Assembly (NCBI GenBank): GCA_007258455.2
Contig: VDFB02254929.1
Location: 310,001 to 374,000 of the forward strand
Length of the DNA stretch: 64,000 nucleotides
Origin: Sequoia sempervirens
Taxonomy: Eukaryota > Streptophyta > Pinopsida > Cupressales > Cupressaceae
Direction: 5' to 3'
Shown: piece after piece, positions 43,523 through 54,991 of the stretch
Position numbering within the stretch: position 1 is the first letter of the stretch
Layout: each line of letters starts with the position of its first letter
The notes under the pieces: model-generated
What the model was told of the DNA's origin: nothing
Databases searched by the model: none
What the model saw: only the letters and a program-made list of their open reading frames with translations
Made by a program: the position numbers and the translations under genes

Positions 43523-43690
43523 TGTTAGAATATTATATTCTTCTTGTATTAATGGTCAATACTATTGTTGCTACAGTAGTTTGTAGGTGAGGTAGTTAGA
43601 CATTTTAAATGTCTACAGTGATCTACCTCCTCTATCTAATGTAATCATCTCCTTTGTTAATTCAAGCAATTTCTAGTCAAAATTGTTTCA
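43523..43690 (+). repeat. 5' LTR of the short-LTR element
   Basis: Matches 45518-45682 with a few substitutions and one 3-base indel (TTCTTCTTG against TTCTTG). Confidence 0.92.
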
Positions 43691-45517
43691 TGGTATCAAA
43701 GTAGAAGTTGGCCTGGGTCTGACTCCCTCACGGGAGGGCTTAGGGTTTCTGAGAAAATCGTGAGCTGTTCTTGGGCGCTAAAATTTTTCTTTTGAGAAAA
43801 ATTTTAGTGAGGGTTTTCTGTTGGAATTTTCGTGGCTTCTGAAAATTGTGGGTTTTTCATAATCTGAAGAAAAAAAAAGAGAGAAATCGTGAGTAGCCGC
43901 GCATCTTCTCTCTTCTACTCATGTTTTTTTCAGACGCGACCCTCTTTCAGCCACGTTTTTCCTCTGCAGCTCGCACGATTTCGCGTTTTTGTGCTGGAGC
44001 GAAATACATTCAGTTTCTAAGCGTGACTGCAAAACCCTCCTAGACTGCAAAATCTGGTCACGTTTTTGTCTCCTTTTTTGGACGTGATTTCCAACTCTTC
44101 CTGGTCGCGAATTTCATCTGCATTCTGGGTGCGATTTCCACTTATTTTTTGCCGCATTTTTTCAACTCTTTTCAGGTGGCGCGACTTCGTTTCTTCTCTG
44201 GCCGCGTTCTTTTGTCAAAAACGTGTATCAAATCGTGTTTTTTGGGCACAAATTTGCTCAGTTTCTGGGCGCGCGATTTATTCGACCTAGACGCGTTTTT
44301 TGCATTTCGTGGGCACGATTTTGTCTACAAATCTGGTCAATTTTTGAAGGATCTTTTAGGTTGTGGTTGAAGACGTGATTTTTTTTTCGATTTTTTCAGA
44401 AATTTTCTGCAATTTTTTGGAGCTTTAATGGTAGCTAGGGTTCCAGAATTTTTGTCTAGGGTTTTGACCCTCCAATTCAAGGCAGAAAATTTATTTGTTT
44501 GCAGATTCCTTGTGGGTTTTTAGAGATCTCAAATGGGTTGTCGTCCGATTTTTCTAGGTGCTTCGTTTTCTGTGCCTCGATTTCTGTGCAGAGCTGTTCT
44601 AGCGGCTAGGGTTCCAAATCCACTATTTTTCAGCCGATAATCGATGGGTGGGTTTTTTAAATATTTTTTCCCTTAAAAAATAAAATAAAATCTGGCTTAT
44701 GGGTTTTAATATTTTTTCCCTTAAAAAAATCTGTACGGGTTTTGATAATTTTTTCCCTTTAAAAAATTCCATGAGGGTTTATAATTTTCTCCTCAAAAAT
44801 TAAGGGTCAGTTCCTGTCTACCCTAGTCAGGGTTTTTGTTGCACGGGAGGGCTCTCTGGTTTCTAAAGGGTTTTACCGTTTTTCCTTAAAAACGATGTTT
44901 TGTATGCTGATCCGTGTTTCGGATTCCGTGCCAGCTACTTTTTGGGTTTCTGTAATTCGCAAAATGCGTGGGATTCCTCTCTGGTTTTTACCGTTTTTTT
45001 CCGAAAAAAACGATGATTTGTACTCGTGGGTTTGTTGCAGTGTGTTTTGGTCACACCTCAAGTTGTTCAAGCGAACATCTGCACAACTAGCTTCTTGCAG
45101 TTTGTTCTCGAGCGTCGTGCTCCTTTGCAAAAGTTTCGACAGTTTGTCGATTTATCCTCAAAATCATGGCAGTTGTTCTCGGTGTGTCTCTAGCGATAGG
45201 GCGGAACAACTCTGTTATCGACCATCAGGTTGGACGTTTTTTGGTCTGAAGTTCTGCAGTTTCTGGGAAGGTTAGTGGCGGACTCCTCTCAAGTGGCAGA
45301 GTTAGTGGTAGGCTCTTGTCTCCTGTTGCAGAGCTTTCTAAAGAAGGGGCAACCTTCTCTATTTTTTCCTGGATGCTTTTTTGTACTCTTGGTCATCAAC
45401 ATTCTGTAGATCCAAGGAGGGTATCAGTAGCAGCAGAATGTTCTGAAGAATTTGTGGCCAAATGACCTGCAGAGTGTTTTCTGTAGGCTAGTTAGACGAT
45501 TGACTATTAAGGGAGGG

Positions 45518-45682
45518 TGTTAGAATATTATATTCTTGTATTAATGGTCAATATTACTGTTGCTACAGTAGTTTGTAGGTGAGGTAGTTAGACATTTTAA
45601 ATGTCTATAGTGATCTACCTCCTCTATTTAATGTAATCATCTCCTTTGTTAATTCAAGCAATTTCTAGCCAAAATTGTTTCA
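45518..45682 (+). repeat. 3' LTR of the short-LTR element
   Basis: Preceded by AAGGGAGGG and followed by the GTTTG duplication. Confidence 0.92.
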
Positions 45683-45687
45683 GTTTG

Positions 45688-47162
45688 TCATATAATTGAA
45701 ATCCTTCAGGTTGTTCCATGTATACTTCTTCACCATTCAGAAATGCTGACTTGACATCCATCTGATATACTTTGAAATCCTTGTGGGTAGAGAATGCCAA
45801 AAACATTATAATAGCTTCCATTCTAGCCACAGGAGCAAATCTTTCTTCAAAGTCTATGCCTTCAACTTGTGAGTATCCCTTGCATACAAGTCTTGCCTTA
45901 TTTCTTATAACTTCACCATTTTCATTCAACTTATTCCGGAACATGCATTTTGAACCAATTACATTCTTATTCACAGGTCTAGTAACTAATTCCCATGTTT
46001 GATTCTTTTCTATTTGCTGCAACTCTTCTTTCATAGCTCTCATCCAATTCTCATCTTCATATGCTTCACTCATAGACTTAGGTTCAATTTTAGAGAGTAA
46101 ACATAGATTTACCCCACCTGCTACTTTTCTTCTTGTCTTCACACCTTCACTCTTATCTCCAATTATCTGTTCCTCCAGATGATTTTTCTGCACATACTTA
46201 GGAGTCTTAACATCAAGTTCCAGGATTTCTTCTTCTTCTTCTTCAATCTTTTCTTCTTCTTCTTCTTTCTCCTTATTCTCTTCAAGTACTTGACCACAAA
46301 TAGGATCATTCAACTTCGCTTATCTCAATAGGTCTGTACATGTCTTTATCAACTCTCACATTAGTACTTTCAACAATCTTCCTCAATTTTTTATTGAAGC
46401 ATCTATATGCTTTGCTGGTAGTAGAGTACCTAAGAAAAATTCCTTGATCACATCTAGCATCAAACTTTCCAAGATTTTCATCATCTCTTTTAATGTAACA
46501 TCTTCTTCCAAATACCTCAAAGTACTTCACAGTAGGAGTCTTACCAATCCATAACTCAAAATGAGTTTTTGTGCTGTTGCCTCTAATCTGAACTCTATTA
46601 TGAACATAAACAACAGTGTGTATTGCCTCTCTCCAATACACATCCGATACATTTGATTCTTTCATCATGGTTCTTGTAGCTTCTTGTACCATCCGGTTTT
46701 TCGTCTCAACTACCCCATTCTGCTGAGGGGTTCTCAGAGCAAAAAGCTGTTTTTTATGCCATGCTGCTCACAAAATGTATTAAACTCACCAGAAGCGAAT
46801 TCTCCACCTCTGTCAGATCTCAAACATTTGATTCTCAAATTCACTTCATTTTCCTCTCTTGCTTTGAACATTTTAAACCTATCCAGAGCTTGAGTCTTCT
46901 CTCTAAGAAAAGCAACCCATGTCATTTGAGAATAATCATTAATAAGGAGCATGAAATACCTGTCACCATTCAGGCTTCTTATTCTAGTTGGACCACAGAG
47001 GTCAGTATGAATTAATTCCAGCATTCCGGTAGTAGATTGCTCTTTTCCCTTAAAGTTGCATCTTGTCTGTTTCCCTAACTGACAACTTCTACAAATAGCA
47101 TTAGCAGACTTTGTGATTCTAGGTAGACCTCGGACAACATCTCTTGAACTGATTCTGACTAG
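45688..47162 (-). pseudogene. Copia B integrase and N-terminal reverse transcriptase
   Basis: Minus-strand pieces at 47024-46734, 46692-46306 and 46313-45688. They show the integrase core (HTDLCGPTR, NDYSQMTWVAFLREK, SDRGGEF), the C-terminal region (FEVFGRRCY), a poly-Glu linker encoded by GAA/GAG triplets near 46200-46280, and the RT start ([19 protein letters not shown] and [13 protein letters not shown]). Frames change between pieces. Integrase would insert the cDNA. The gypsy element cuts the upstream side at 47168 and the short-LTR element cuts the downstream side. Confidence 0.85.
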
Positions 47163-47167
47163 ATTAT

Positions 47168-47978
47168 TGGTGCAGCTGCGGTAGGATGGTCCTCAAAGAG
47201 AACAATCTGGACTGTGCAACAAGAGTCACACAATAGAAGCAACACGAAAATTGGAGGCAAATGCAGATTCAAACACTCTTATTATCAGAAATTTCAATTA
47301 CAAACAACCGGCAACATCTGGGTTTACAAATTCAGCTCTTAGGCTTGATACAATATGCTCAAATACAATCCTATATGCTCCTTAATGTGAGTTGAAATCT
47401 AACATCTCAAATCTAATATTCCTCTAACTACTTTTCTAATGATCTATTACAATGATTTATATCACATCTTGAGATCTAGAATCATCCGCGTTGGCCCAAG
47501 ATTATTCCAATCTCCAATGAAAGAAAATGTAACGTGTGCATGAATAGGTCGGCCTCAAATTTGAATTACTCCTCGGTGAATGCATAGGATGAAGTGTGGA
47601 CCTATAATTAAGGTTGGGGACACTCCACAAAACAATTTGAATCACATCGTCAAGATCCGCAAGTTACGAGAAAGATCCACAAGCGATCAAACTAGCCGTT
47701 AGTTTATAAAATTATTCCGGTGCTGGTTCAAGAAATTGCCATTAAATCCGGAAGCGATAACTTTCCGGAAAAAAGATCCAATCGCGCTCAAATCTTGGAA
47801 TAAGGAAAATGAACATGTCCACGATGAAAATATAGATCCACAGGGTCTGGTGAGCAAATAAGATGAAATGTTGAATCTGCCAACTTGAATTGAGCAAGAA
47901 CATAACAAGAACAAAAACTTTAAGAAAATATTTTTGGTTGATGCAGGATTGCCAAGAACCAAGGCTGCTCCTGCATTA
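47168..47978 (-). repeat. Gypsy 3' LTR
   Basis: Plus view TGGTGCAGC to CTGCATTA. Aligns with 52687-53499. The terminal CA is mutated to TA here, while the other copy keeps TGCATCA. Confidence 0.9.
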
Positions 47979-48009
47979 GACATCCGGGGTTATTTGAAAA
48001 GTGAGTCCC

Positions 48010-49606
48010 TCACTTTGCTAGGGCTAAAGGAAAACCAAAACAGTCTACCTCAGCCTGAGAAATCCAAGAAGAATCCTCCATTGGTCTGCCTTTCCATTTC
48101 ACAAGATATTCTTTGTACTGTCTTCCACGAGTTTTTCTCCCATCTTTGTTATCCAAAATCTCTTCTATCTCATTTGACTGTTGTTTAGGAAACTGCTTCT
48201 CCAATTTTGCTTTACTATCTTTATTGAATTTTGCTTCATGGTACTGATGTAGATTTGCAATGTTGAATATAGGTGATATACCCATGCCATCCGATAACTC
48301 TACTTCATATGCATTTCCTGAATTAAATTTCTTCAAAATCTTACAGGGTCCAAACTTGCTCATCTTGAGCTTATTGTATGTGCCAACTGGAAATCTTTCC
48401 TTCCTCAAATACACCATCACTTCTTCTCCAACTTCGAACTCCTTATGTCTCTTCTTTTCATTTGCTCGCTCCTTATACTTCTGGTTCATGTCTTCCAATT
48501 GCTGTTTTACTTGAGTATGTACTTTCTCCATATGTTCTGCAAATTCCTCTGCTTCTGCACTCCTTTTATCTTCCATATTGATGTCTCTCAACTCTGATAT
48601 ACCTCTGGGATGAACTCCAGAAACAATCTCAAAAGGTGTCTTTCCAGTACTTCTATTTACTGAATTATTGTAAGCAAACTCTGCTTGTGCAAGGACTAAA
48701 TCCCAACTTCCGGTTTTCTCTCTAACCAAACATCTCAGCAAATTCCCCAAACTCTTGTTTACTACCTCTGTCTATCCATCAATTTGTGGGTGAAAAGTAG
48801 AACTAAGCTTGAAATCTGTCTTTAACTTCTTCCAAAGTGTCCTCCAAAAGTAACCAACAAACTTTGTATCTCTGTTTGAAATAATACTCCTAGGTAATCC
48901 ATGCAATCTGACCACTTTCTTGAAAAACAGGTCTACTACATGTACTGCATTTGTTGTCTTCTTACAAGGTATGAAATGTGCCATTTTTGAAAATCTATCC
49001 ACCATCACAAATATAGAATTATTACCTCTCTGTGTCTTCGGCAAACCAAGTATGAAATCCATGCTGATATCCTCCCAAGGTCTCTTCGGAATTGTCAAAG
49101 GCTTATACAATCCAACATTCTGACTACTCCCTTTTGCAACTTGACAAACTTTGCAACTCTGCACAAATTTCCTAACATCCTTATGAATCTGTGGCCAAAA
49201 ATAAACTCTCACGTACTAATGCTACTGTCTTATCAATTCCAAAGTGTGATGACAATCCTCCACTATGTTTTTCTTTCACCAAGCTATCCCTCGTTGAACT
49301 CTGGGGTATACACAACTGATTTCCTCTGAACAACATATCCTCCTGAATGAAATAATCCAACCACTAACTCCTATCCTCAAAGACTGGTTCTTTACAAACT
49401 CTCCAAGGTTCTGCAGAATCCGGGTCTTCCTCATACAAGTTCTTCAATTCATCAAAACCTAATACCTCCACTCTCATCTCTGCCAGTAAATTCCTTCTAC
49501 TCAAAGCATCAACAACTCTATTTGACTTTCCACTCCTATGTTTCAAAACAAAAGTATAACTCTGCAAGAATTCTACCCATCTCATGTGTCTCTGATTCAA
49601 CTTACC
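48010..49606 (-). pseudogene. Gypsy RNase H end, integrase and chromodomain
   Basis: Pieces 49600-49364, 49212-48772 and 48750-48010. The end of RNase H shows RHMRWVEFLQSY...SGKSNRVVDALSRR. Integrase has CKVCQVAKG (zinc site), the MDFILGLPK catalytic segment, SNRDTKFVG (family usually SDRD) and [20 protein letters not shown] segment precedes a C-terminal chromodomain with YLVKWKGRPMEDSSWI, which in this branch guides integration to heterochromatin. TAG at 48772 and 49364 and a frame change near 49230 break it. Confidence 0.85.
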
Positions 49607-51190
49607 CTAACTATTCAAATATTGCAATGCTTGATGATCTGTATACAACATAAACTCCTTAGGCAACAAGTAGTGTCTCCACTTCTTCAAGGCTTGAACT
49701 ATGGCATAAAACTCTTGGTCATACACTGAATATCTTCTCCTAGCATCATTCAATTTCTCACTGAAATAAGCTACTAGTCTTCCTTCTTGACTTAACACTG
49801 CTCCAATTGCATTTCCACTTGCATCACAATCTACCTGAAATACCTTACTAAAGTCTGGTAAAGGCAACATAGGCTGCTCAGTCACCTTCTGTTTCAACAA
49901 CTCTAAATTTCGGTCTGCTCCAGATGTCCACCTAAAATCTTTCCTATCCCCTCTCATTGTTTCTGTCATAGGACTACAAATAGAACTGAAATTCCTAATG
50001 AACTTCCGATAGAAACTAGCCAATCCATGGAATGATCTTAACTCTCCAATGCTTTCTGGTGTAGGCCATTCAACAATTGTTCTCACCTTCTCAGGATCCA
50101 TCTTCAATCCATCTGCAGATATCACAAATTCCAGATATACCAATTCTTCCTTCATGAAACTACACTTCTTAATGTTTATCAACAACTGCTCTTCTTTCAA
50201 CCTCTGCAAGACTTGTCTGATATGCAACAAATGTTCTTCTCTAGTTTTACTGAAAATCAAGATGTCATCCAAATAAACAATCACAAACTTACCTAAGAAT
50301 TTCTTCAATACCTCATTCATTAACCTCATGAAAATACTCGGTGCATTTGTTAGTCCAAAAGGCATCACCAACCACTCATACAATCCTTCATTTGTCTTGA
50401 ATGCTGTCTTCCACTCATCCCCTTCTTTGATTCTGATATGATGATATCCACTCTTCAAATCTATCTTTGTAAAGTGTCTAGCTCCACTCAAACAATCCAT
50501 AATGTCATCCATCTGAGGCAAAGGAAATCTATACTTCACCGTGATTTTGTTTATGGCTCTAGAATCTGTACACATCCTCCATTCTCCATTCTTCTTAGGT
50601 GCTAGCACAACAGGTACTGCACATGGACTTAAGCTTTCTCTAATCAAACCCTTCCTCAACAACTCCTGCACTTGTCTATTCAACTCCTCATTCCCTGTTG
50701 GTGTCATTCGGTGTGCTGCTTTATTAGGAAAACTAGCTCTAGGAATCAGATCCATGCAATGACTAATACTCCTCACAAGTGGCAATCCATCAGGTACATT
50801 ATCTGAAATGATTTCTTCATATTCTATCAGTAACTCTTTTATCTCCTCCGGTTGTTCTTCTACATGCTTCAAGTCTTCAGCGTTCTTAGGAACCAAGGCA
50901 TAGCACATGTTCTCATATCTCAGTCCATCCAGAAATCTCCTTCCATCAACCAAACAAATTCTAGCACTCATACAAACCTCAACTTTAGGAACATCCTCCA
51001 ATGGCAACAAAGTCTGCTTCATCCCATTAGCAACAATGGTATATGTGTTATTCTTTCCATCATGAATAGCGTATCTATCATACTGCCAAGGCCTTCCCAA
51101 CAAAACATGGCATACATCTATAGGCATGATATCACACAAAACTTCATCATGATAATTTCCTATCTTCAATTTCACAAAAACATTGTTCAC
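49607..51190 (-). CDS. Gypsy protease end, reverse transcriptase and RNase H
   Basis: A 527-codon open frame. It starts within the protease C-terminus (CHVLLGRPWQYD). RT motifs in order are FPLPQMDDIMDCL, FTKIDLKSGYHHI, YEWLVMPFGLTNAP and the active site VIVYLDDILIFS. The RT thumb follows, then RNase H with DCDASGNAIGAVLSQ, YSVYDQEFYAIV and LYTDHQAL. It ends at a TAG that most likely was CAG. The true start is upstream, across a frameshift near 51190. Confidence 0.9.
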   Translation of the reverse strand: MNNVFVKLKIGNYHDEVLCDIMPIDVCHVLLGRPWQYDRYAIHDGKNNTYTIVANGMKQTLLPLEDVPKVEVCMSARICLVDGRRFLDGLRYENMCYALVPKNAEDLKHVEEQPEEIKELLIEYEEIISDNVPDGLPLVRSISHCMDLIPRASFPNKAAHRMTPTGNEELNRQVQELLRKGLIRESLSPCAVPVVLAPKKNGEWRMCTDSRAINKITVKYRFPLPQMDDIMDCLSGARHFTKIDLKSGYHHIRIKEGDEWKTAFKTNEGLYEWLVMPFGLTNAPSIFMRLMNEVLKKFLGKFVIVYLDDILIFSKTREEHLLHIRQVLQRLKEEQLLINIKKCSFMKEELVYLEFVISADGLKMDPEKVRTIVEWPTPESIGELRSFHGLASFYRKFIRNFSSICSPMTETMRGDRKDFRWTSGADRNLELLKQKVTEQPMLPLPDFSKVFQVDCDASGNAIGAVLSQEGRLVAYFSEKLNDARRRYSVYDQEFYAIVQALKKWRHYLLPKEFMLYTDHQALQYLNS

Positions 51191-52562
51191 TTACCAGTAT
51201 CTTATGCTCATCTTGAATCCATGCTATCTGGTAGGGTTTTGGGTGTTTCAATATTTCCAACTTCAATTTGGTCACCATTTCTTCAGAAACTAGGTTCTCT
51301 GAGCTTCCATTGTCAACAATCACTTTGCAACATTTACCAACTACCTTGCATCTGGTCCGAAACAAATTCTTTCTTTGCAACGGTTCTTGCTCCATCTCGC
51401 TTTGACACAATACTCTTCTATTCACCAACACTTCTCCATCTTCCGGTTTATTAGATGTTCCGTCATGATCCTACTCAACAAAGGCTGTTCTTCTATTGTT
51501 TTCTGTCTTTCTACTTGTCTCTCCCTGATTGCATTCAAATGCTCTATGTCCTTCTCCACCACATTTAAAACAAGTTCCCTTGAATACTCTTTTCTCTTGT
51601 TCACTATCATCTTTTCTATAACCCTCATTCTAGTAACCACCATATCCTCCTCTTTGGTAAGAGTTTCCATCACCTCTATGGTACGAATTATCATTCTTAC
51701 TGACTTCCTTATCTTTATTCTGATCTGCAAAAAATCCTCTTCCTCCTCCGGTAAAAGTTCTTCCTCTCTGAAATCTTCCACCTCTTACTCTCTGTCTCTG
51801 CTCATGTCTTTTATTCAACTTCTCTTCTGCTTTTAGGGCACATTGATATGCCTCTTCCACACTCTACAACTTGATCAAACTGATTTCATCCTATATAGAC
51901 GACCTCAAGCCATTCATATATTTGGCTACTTGCTCGACCTCATCCTCTGAATGTCCGGATCTAATATTCAACTTGTAGAACTCCTCAGTATACTCTATCA
52001 CACTTAACTCCTGCTTCAAATTTTGAAACTTCCGGAATAAATTGATCTTATAATCTACAAGCCTAAACTTCGTCCTTAACTTATTCACCATTCGATCCCA
52101 TGATCTTATCTTCTCCTTTCCTCTTCTTTGCCTATTTATCTGCAAATGTTCCCACCAAAGGGATGCATGTCCTTTCAACTTTGTACAAGCAAATTTCACC
52201 TTATTATCTTTAGTGGTACCTTCAAAATCAAAATACTTTTACATCTCCGTTATCCAATCAAGCAATTCATCCAAATCCAACTTACCTCTATAATTTGGTG
52301 GATTGAAATGTGGTTTAGTATTTTCTCTAGGTAGGGCTTTTATGAACCTCTCTTCTCTATGATCCAGGCCAGGTCGATCTTCTCTTTCCCTTTCTTCCTG
52401 TACTTCTACCTCTTCATCACTCACATCGTCAACGGGTCGACCTCTCCTCTGGGTTGTTTCACCTGCTTCTAATGTAGCAACAATTCTTCTCAACATCTCC
52501 ATTAAAGTTGGGTTTGCATTTCCGCGCACTCCATTTCCTCTAACATTTTTTCTTCCCGCCAT
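51191..52562 (-). pseudogene. Gypsy gag and protease start
   Basis: ATG near 52562 begins MAGRKNVRGNG. Then come an acidic linker, the capsid region (FACTKLKGHASLWWEHL, LKQELSVIEYTEEFY), an Arg/Gly-rich stretch, one CCHC knuckle (CFKCGGEGHRAFEC, about 51575-51536) and the protease loop VDNGSSENLVS near 51300. Stops are a TAA near 52237 and TAG at 51891, 51864 and 51630, with another near 51470. Pieces 52583-52239, 52199-51891 and 51860-51630 share one phase. Confidence 0.8.
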
Positions 52563-52670
52563 CTTTACACAAGTCCTTTGCAACTGTAGGTTGGATCCTT
52601 AGTCTGCCACCCCACAACAAATTTTCAACAGGACTTTGCGAATTCTGGGGATCTCTCATGAATCGAATTT

Positions 52671-52683
52671 CGCTCTGATACCA
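52671..52683 (-). promoter_or_regulatory. Gypsy primer-binding site (initiator tRNA-Met type)
   Basis: The minus strand reads TGGTATCAGAGCG just inside the 5' LTR, matching the complement of plant initiator tRNA-Met. Confidence 0.85.
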
Positions 52684-52686
52684 ATC

Positions 52687-53499
52687 TGGTGCAGCCATGG
52701 TAGGAGGGTCCTCAAAGAGAACAATCTAGACCGTGCAACAAGAGTCACACAATAGAAGCAACACAAAAATTGGAGGCAAATGCAGATTCAAACATTCTTA
52801 TTATCATAAATTTCAATTACAAACAACCGGCAACATCCGGGTTTATAGATTTGGCTCACAGGCTTGATACAATATGCTCAAATACAATATTCCTATATGC
52901 TCCTTAATGCGAGCTGAAATCTAACATCTCAAATCTAATATTCCTCTAACTACTTTTCTAATGATCTATTACAATGATTTATATCATATTTTGAGATCTA
53001 GAATCATTTGCGTTGGCCCTAGATTATTACAATCTCCAATGAAAGAAAATGTAACGTGTGCATGAATAGGTCGGCCTCAAATTTGAATTACTCCTCGGTG
53101 AATGCATAGGATGAAGTGTGGACCTATAATTAAGGTCGGGGACACTCCACGAAACAATTCGAATCACACCGTCAAGATCCGCAAGTTACAAGAAAGATCC
53201 ACAAGCGATCAAACTAGCCATTAGTTTAGAAAATTATTCCTGTGCCGGTTCATGAAACTGCCATTAAATCCAGAAGCAATAACTTGCCGAAAAAAGATCC
53301 AATCGCGCTCAAATCTTGGAATAAGGAAAATGAACATGTCCACGATGAAAATATAGATCCACAGGGTCTGGTGAGCAAATAAGGTGAAATGTTGAATTTG
53401 CCAACTTGAACTGAGCAAGAATAGAATAAGAACAAAAACTGAAAGAAAATATTTTTGGTTGATGCAAGATTGCCAAGAACCAAGGATGCTCTTGCATCA
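52687..53499 (-). repeat. Gypsy 5' LTR
   Basis: Matches 47168-47978 with scattered substitutions and small indels. Plus view TGGTGCAGCC to CTTGCATCA. Confidence 0.92.
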
Positions 53500-53504
53500 A
53501 TTAT

Positions 53505-54934
53505 CAAAGTTTACATGTCCCATTCTGTGGTGCCATAGCCAACTTTCATTGATTTGAGATACAAGGCATTGACCATCCACACCTTTAAGCTGATAGATGT
53601 TTCCATGAGTTCTCCTTCCAACGACAACCATATCTCTGGATCCTTTTCTGATTTCACATGTATTATTCTATAAAACAAGTTTAAAACCATTGCTACACAT
53701 CTGTCCAACGCTCAAAAGGTTATGCCTCAAACCCTTTACATAATATACATCATCAGTGCTGTGTACTCCATCAAAACTAATTGTACCTTTCCCACAAATC
53801 TTAGCTCTTAAATCATCACCAAACATGACTAAACCACCACCATACCTCTCAAGTTTAGTGAACTTACTCTTATCTCCGGTCATGTGATTAGAACATCCAC
53901 TATCAATCACCCAGTAATCTTCATCTTGCTTAGCATGAAAGGCGGTGACCACAGTACCTTCCATCCCATTCTTCTTGTTTTCTGAAACATTCTTCCTTGC
54001 ACATTTTCTAGGGTTACTAGACACAGATTTGTTCTCCAAAGCTAAAAATAAGCATTGACTATCATCACCCTCATAATCAGATTCATCATCAAAGATTTCG
54101 ACTTCTTCTTCTATCCTTATCTTTCTAATCCTTGTTCTTCTTATGTACAACTCTATTCGGACATCTTGAAGCATAATGACCAATATTACCATAATTGAAA
54201 CATTTAAAGGGCAACATACCTTTATACTTTCCGTTACCTTTCTTCAACTTTCTGGTGAAATTTGCTTCCAAAGCATCAAAACCATCACTATCCGGATCTT
54301 CAATCTTCATTGCCTTAAATGCTGTTTCTGTCTTTTCTTCTTTCTTGAACTTTCTCATCTCAAATGCTATCAAGGTGTTGAATAACTGTACTTTAGTATA
54401 CTTCTTAGGATCATACATTTTTTCAATAATTGAGATCTTATCATTGTAGCAATCTGGTAGGGTGATCAGGTTCTTCTCACTTATATCTTCATCAGTTAGG
54501 TTTCCCCCTTGATTCCTAACTTCATTTGCTGTCATCTCAACCCTCTAGAAATAGCTTGTAAACTCTTCACCTTCTTCCATTTTCAGATTCTCATATTTGC
54601 GCTTTGCCGCCAACTTCTTTGTCAATTTTTCTCTTTCATTTCCTTCATACAGTTCTTCCAACTTCTTCCATACTTCATGTGCAGTGCCCAAAGAAAGAAC
54701 CTTAGTTCGCTTAGTTTTAGATAGAGCATTGTAATATAGCATACCTCGCTTTCTCATTCTCCTCATAAGCAAAAACCTCATCTGCAGTACTAGGACACTT
54801 GCCAGAGCAACATACTTTGTCTCAACAGCCTTCCAGGTCTTGTAACCAAGAGAAACACTATATCCTCTCATCTGCACTTTCCAATCACTGTAATAAGATC
54901 CATCGAACATAGGGATCACCAACTTATGTGCCAT
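53505..54934 (-). pseudogene. Copia B gag, protease and integrase start
   Basis: ATG 54934 begins MAHKLVIPMFDGSYYSDW, a standard copia gag start. A TAG at 54545 interrupts it and the same phase continues to 54125. The zinc knuckle is CFNYGNIGHYASRC, with Tyr where the second Cys belongs. The protease shows WVIDSGCSNHMTGDKSKF and a LLSVGQ end. The pre-integrase segment runs into the gypsy insertion at 53499. Frame changes lie near 54150 and 53690. Confidence 0.85.
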
Positions 54935-54970
54935 CGGATCTTCCTTAAGCGGTTAAGCTCTACACCAAGG

Positions 54971-54989
54971 AACCAAAGCTCTGGTACCA
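54971..54989 (-). promoter_or_regulatory. Copia B primer-binding site (initiator tRNA-Met type)
   Basis: The minus strand reads TGGTACCAGAGCTTTGGTT two bases inside the 5' LTR. The copia consensus is TGGTATCAGAGC. Confidence 0.8.
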
Positions 54990-54991
54990 AT

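Larger units (their letters stand above)
43523..45682 (+). mobile_element. Short-LTR non-coding retroelement (2,160 bp) inside the Copia B RT
   Basis: LTRs of 168 and 165 bp (43523-43690 and 45518-45682) run TGTTAGAATATTATATTC to ATTGTTTCA. GTTTG duplications flank it (43518-43522 and 45683-45687). TGGTATCAAAG right after the left LTR is an initiator tRNA-Met-type primer site. AAGGGAGGG right before the right LTR is the polypurine tract, so it runs on the plus strand. The 1.8-kb interior has no credible ORF, gag or pol. It is larger than a classic TRIM and smaller than a typical LARD, and needs all proteins in trans. Confidence 0.9.
47168..53499 (-). mobile_element. Ty3/gypsy chromodomain element (chromovirus), 6,332 bp
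   Basis: Perfect ATTAT duplications (47163-47167 and 53500-53504). LTRs are 47168-47978 (3') and 52687-53499 (5'). Minus-strand order is gag, protease, RT, RNase H, integrase, chromodomain, which defines the chromovirus branch. The RT frame is intact but gag, protease and integrase contain stops, mostly TAG, so it is inactive. It inserted into the Copia B integrase region. Confidence 0.93.
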
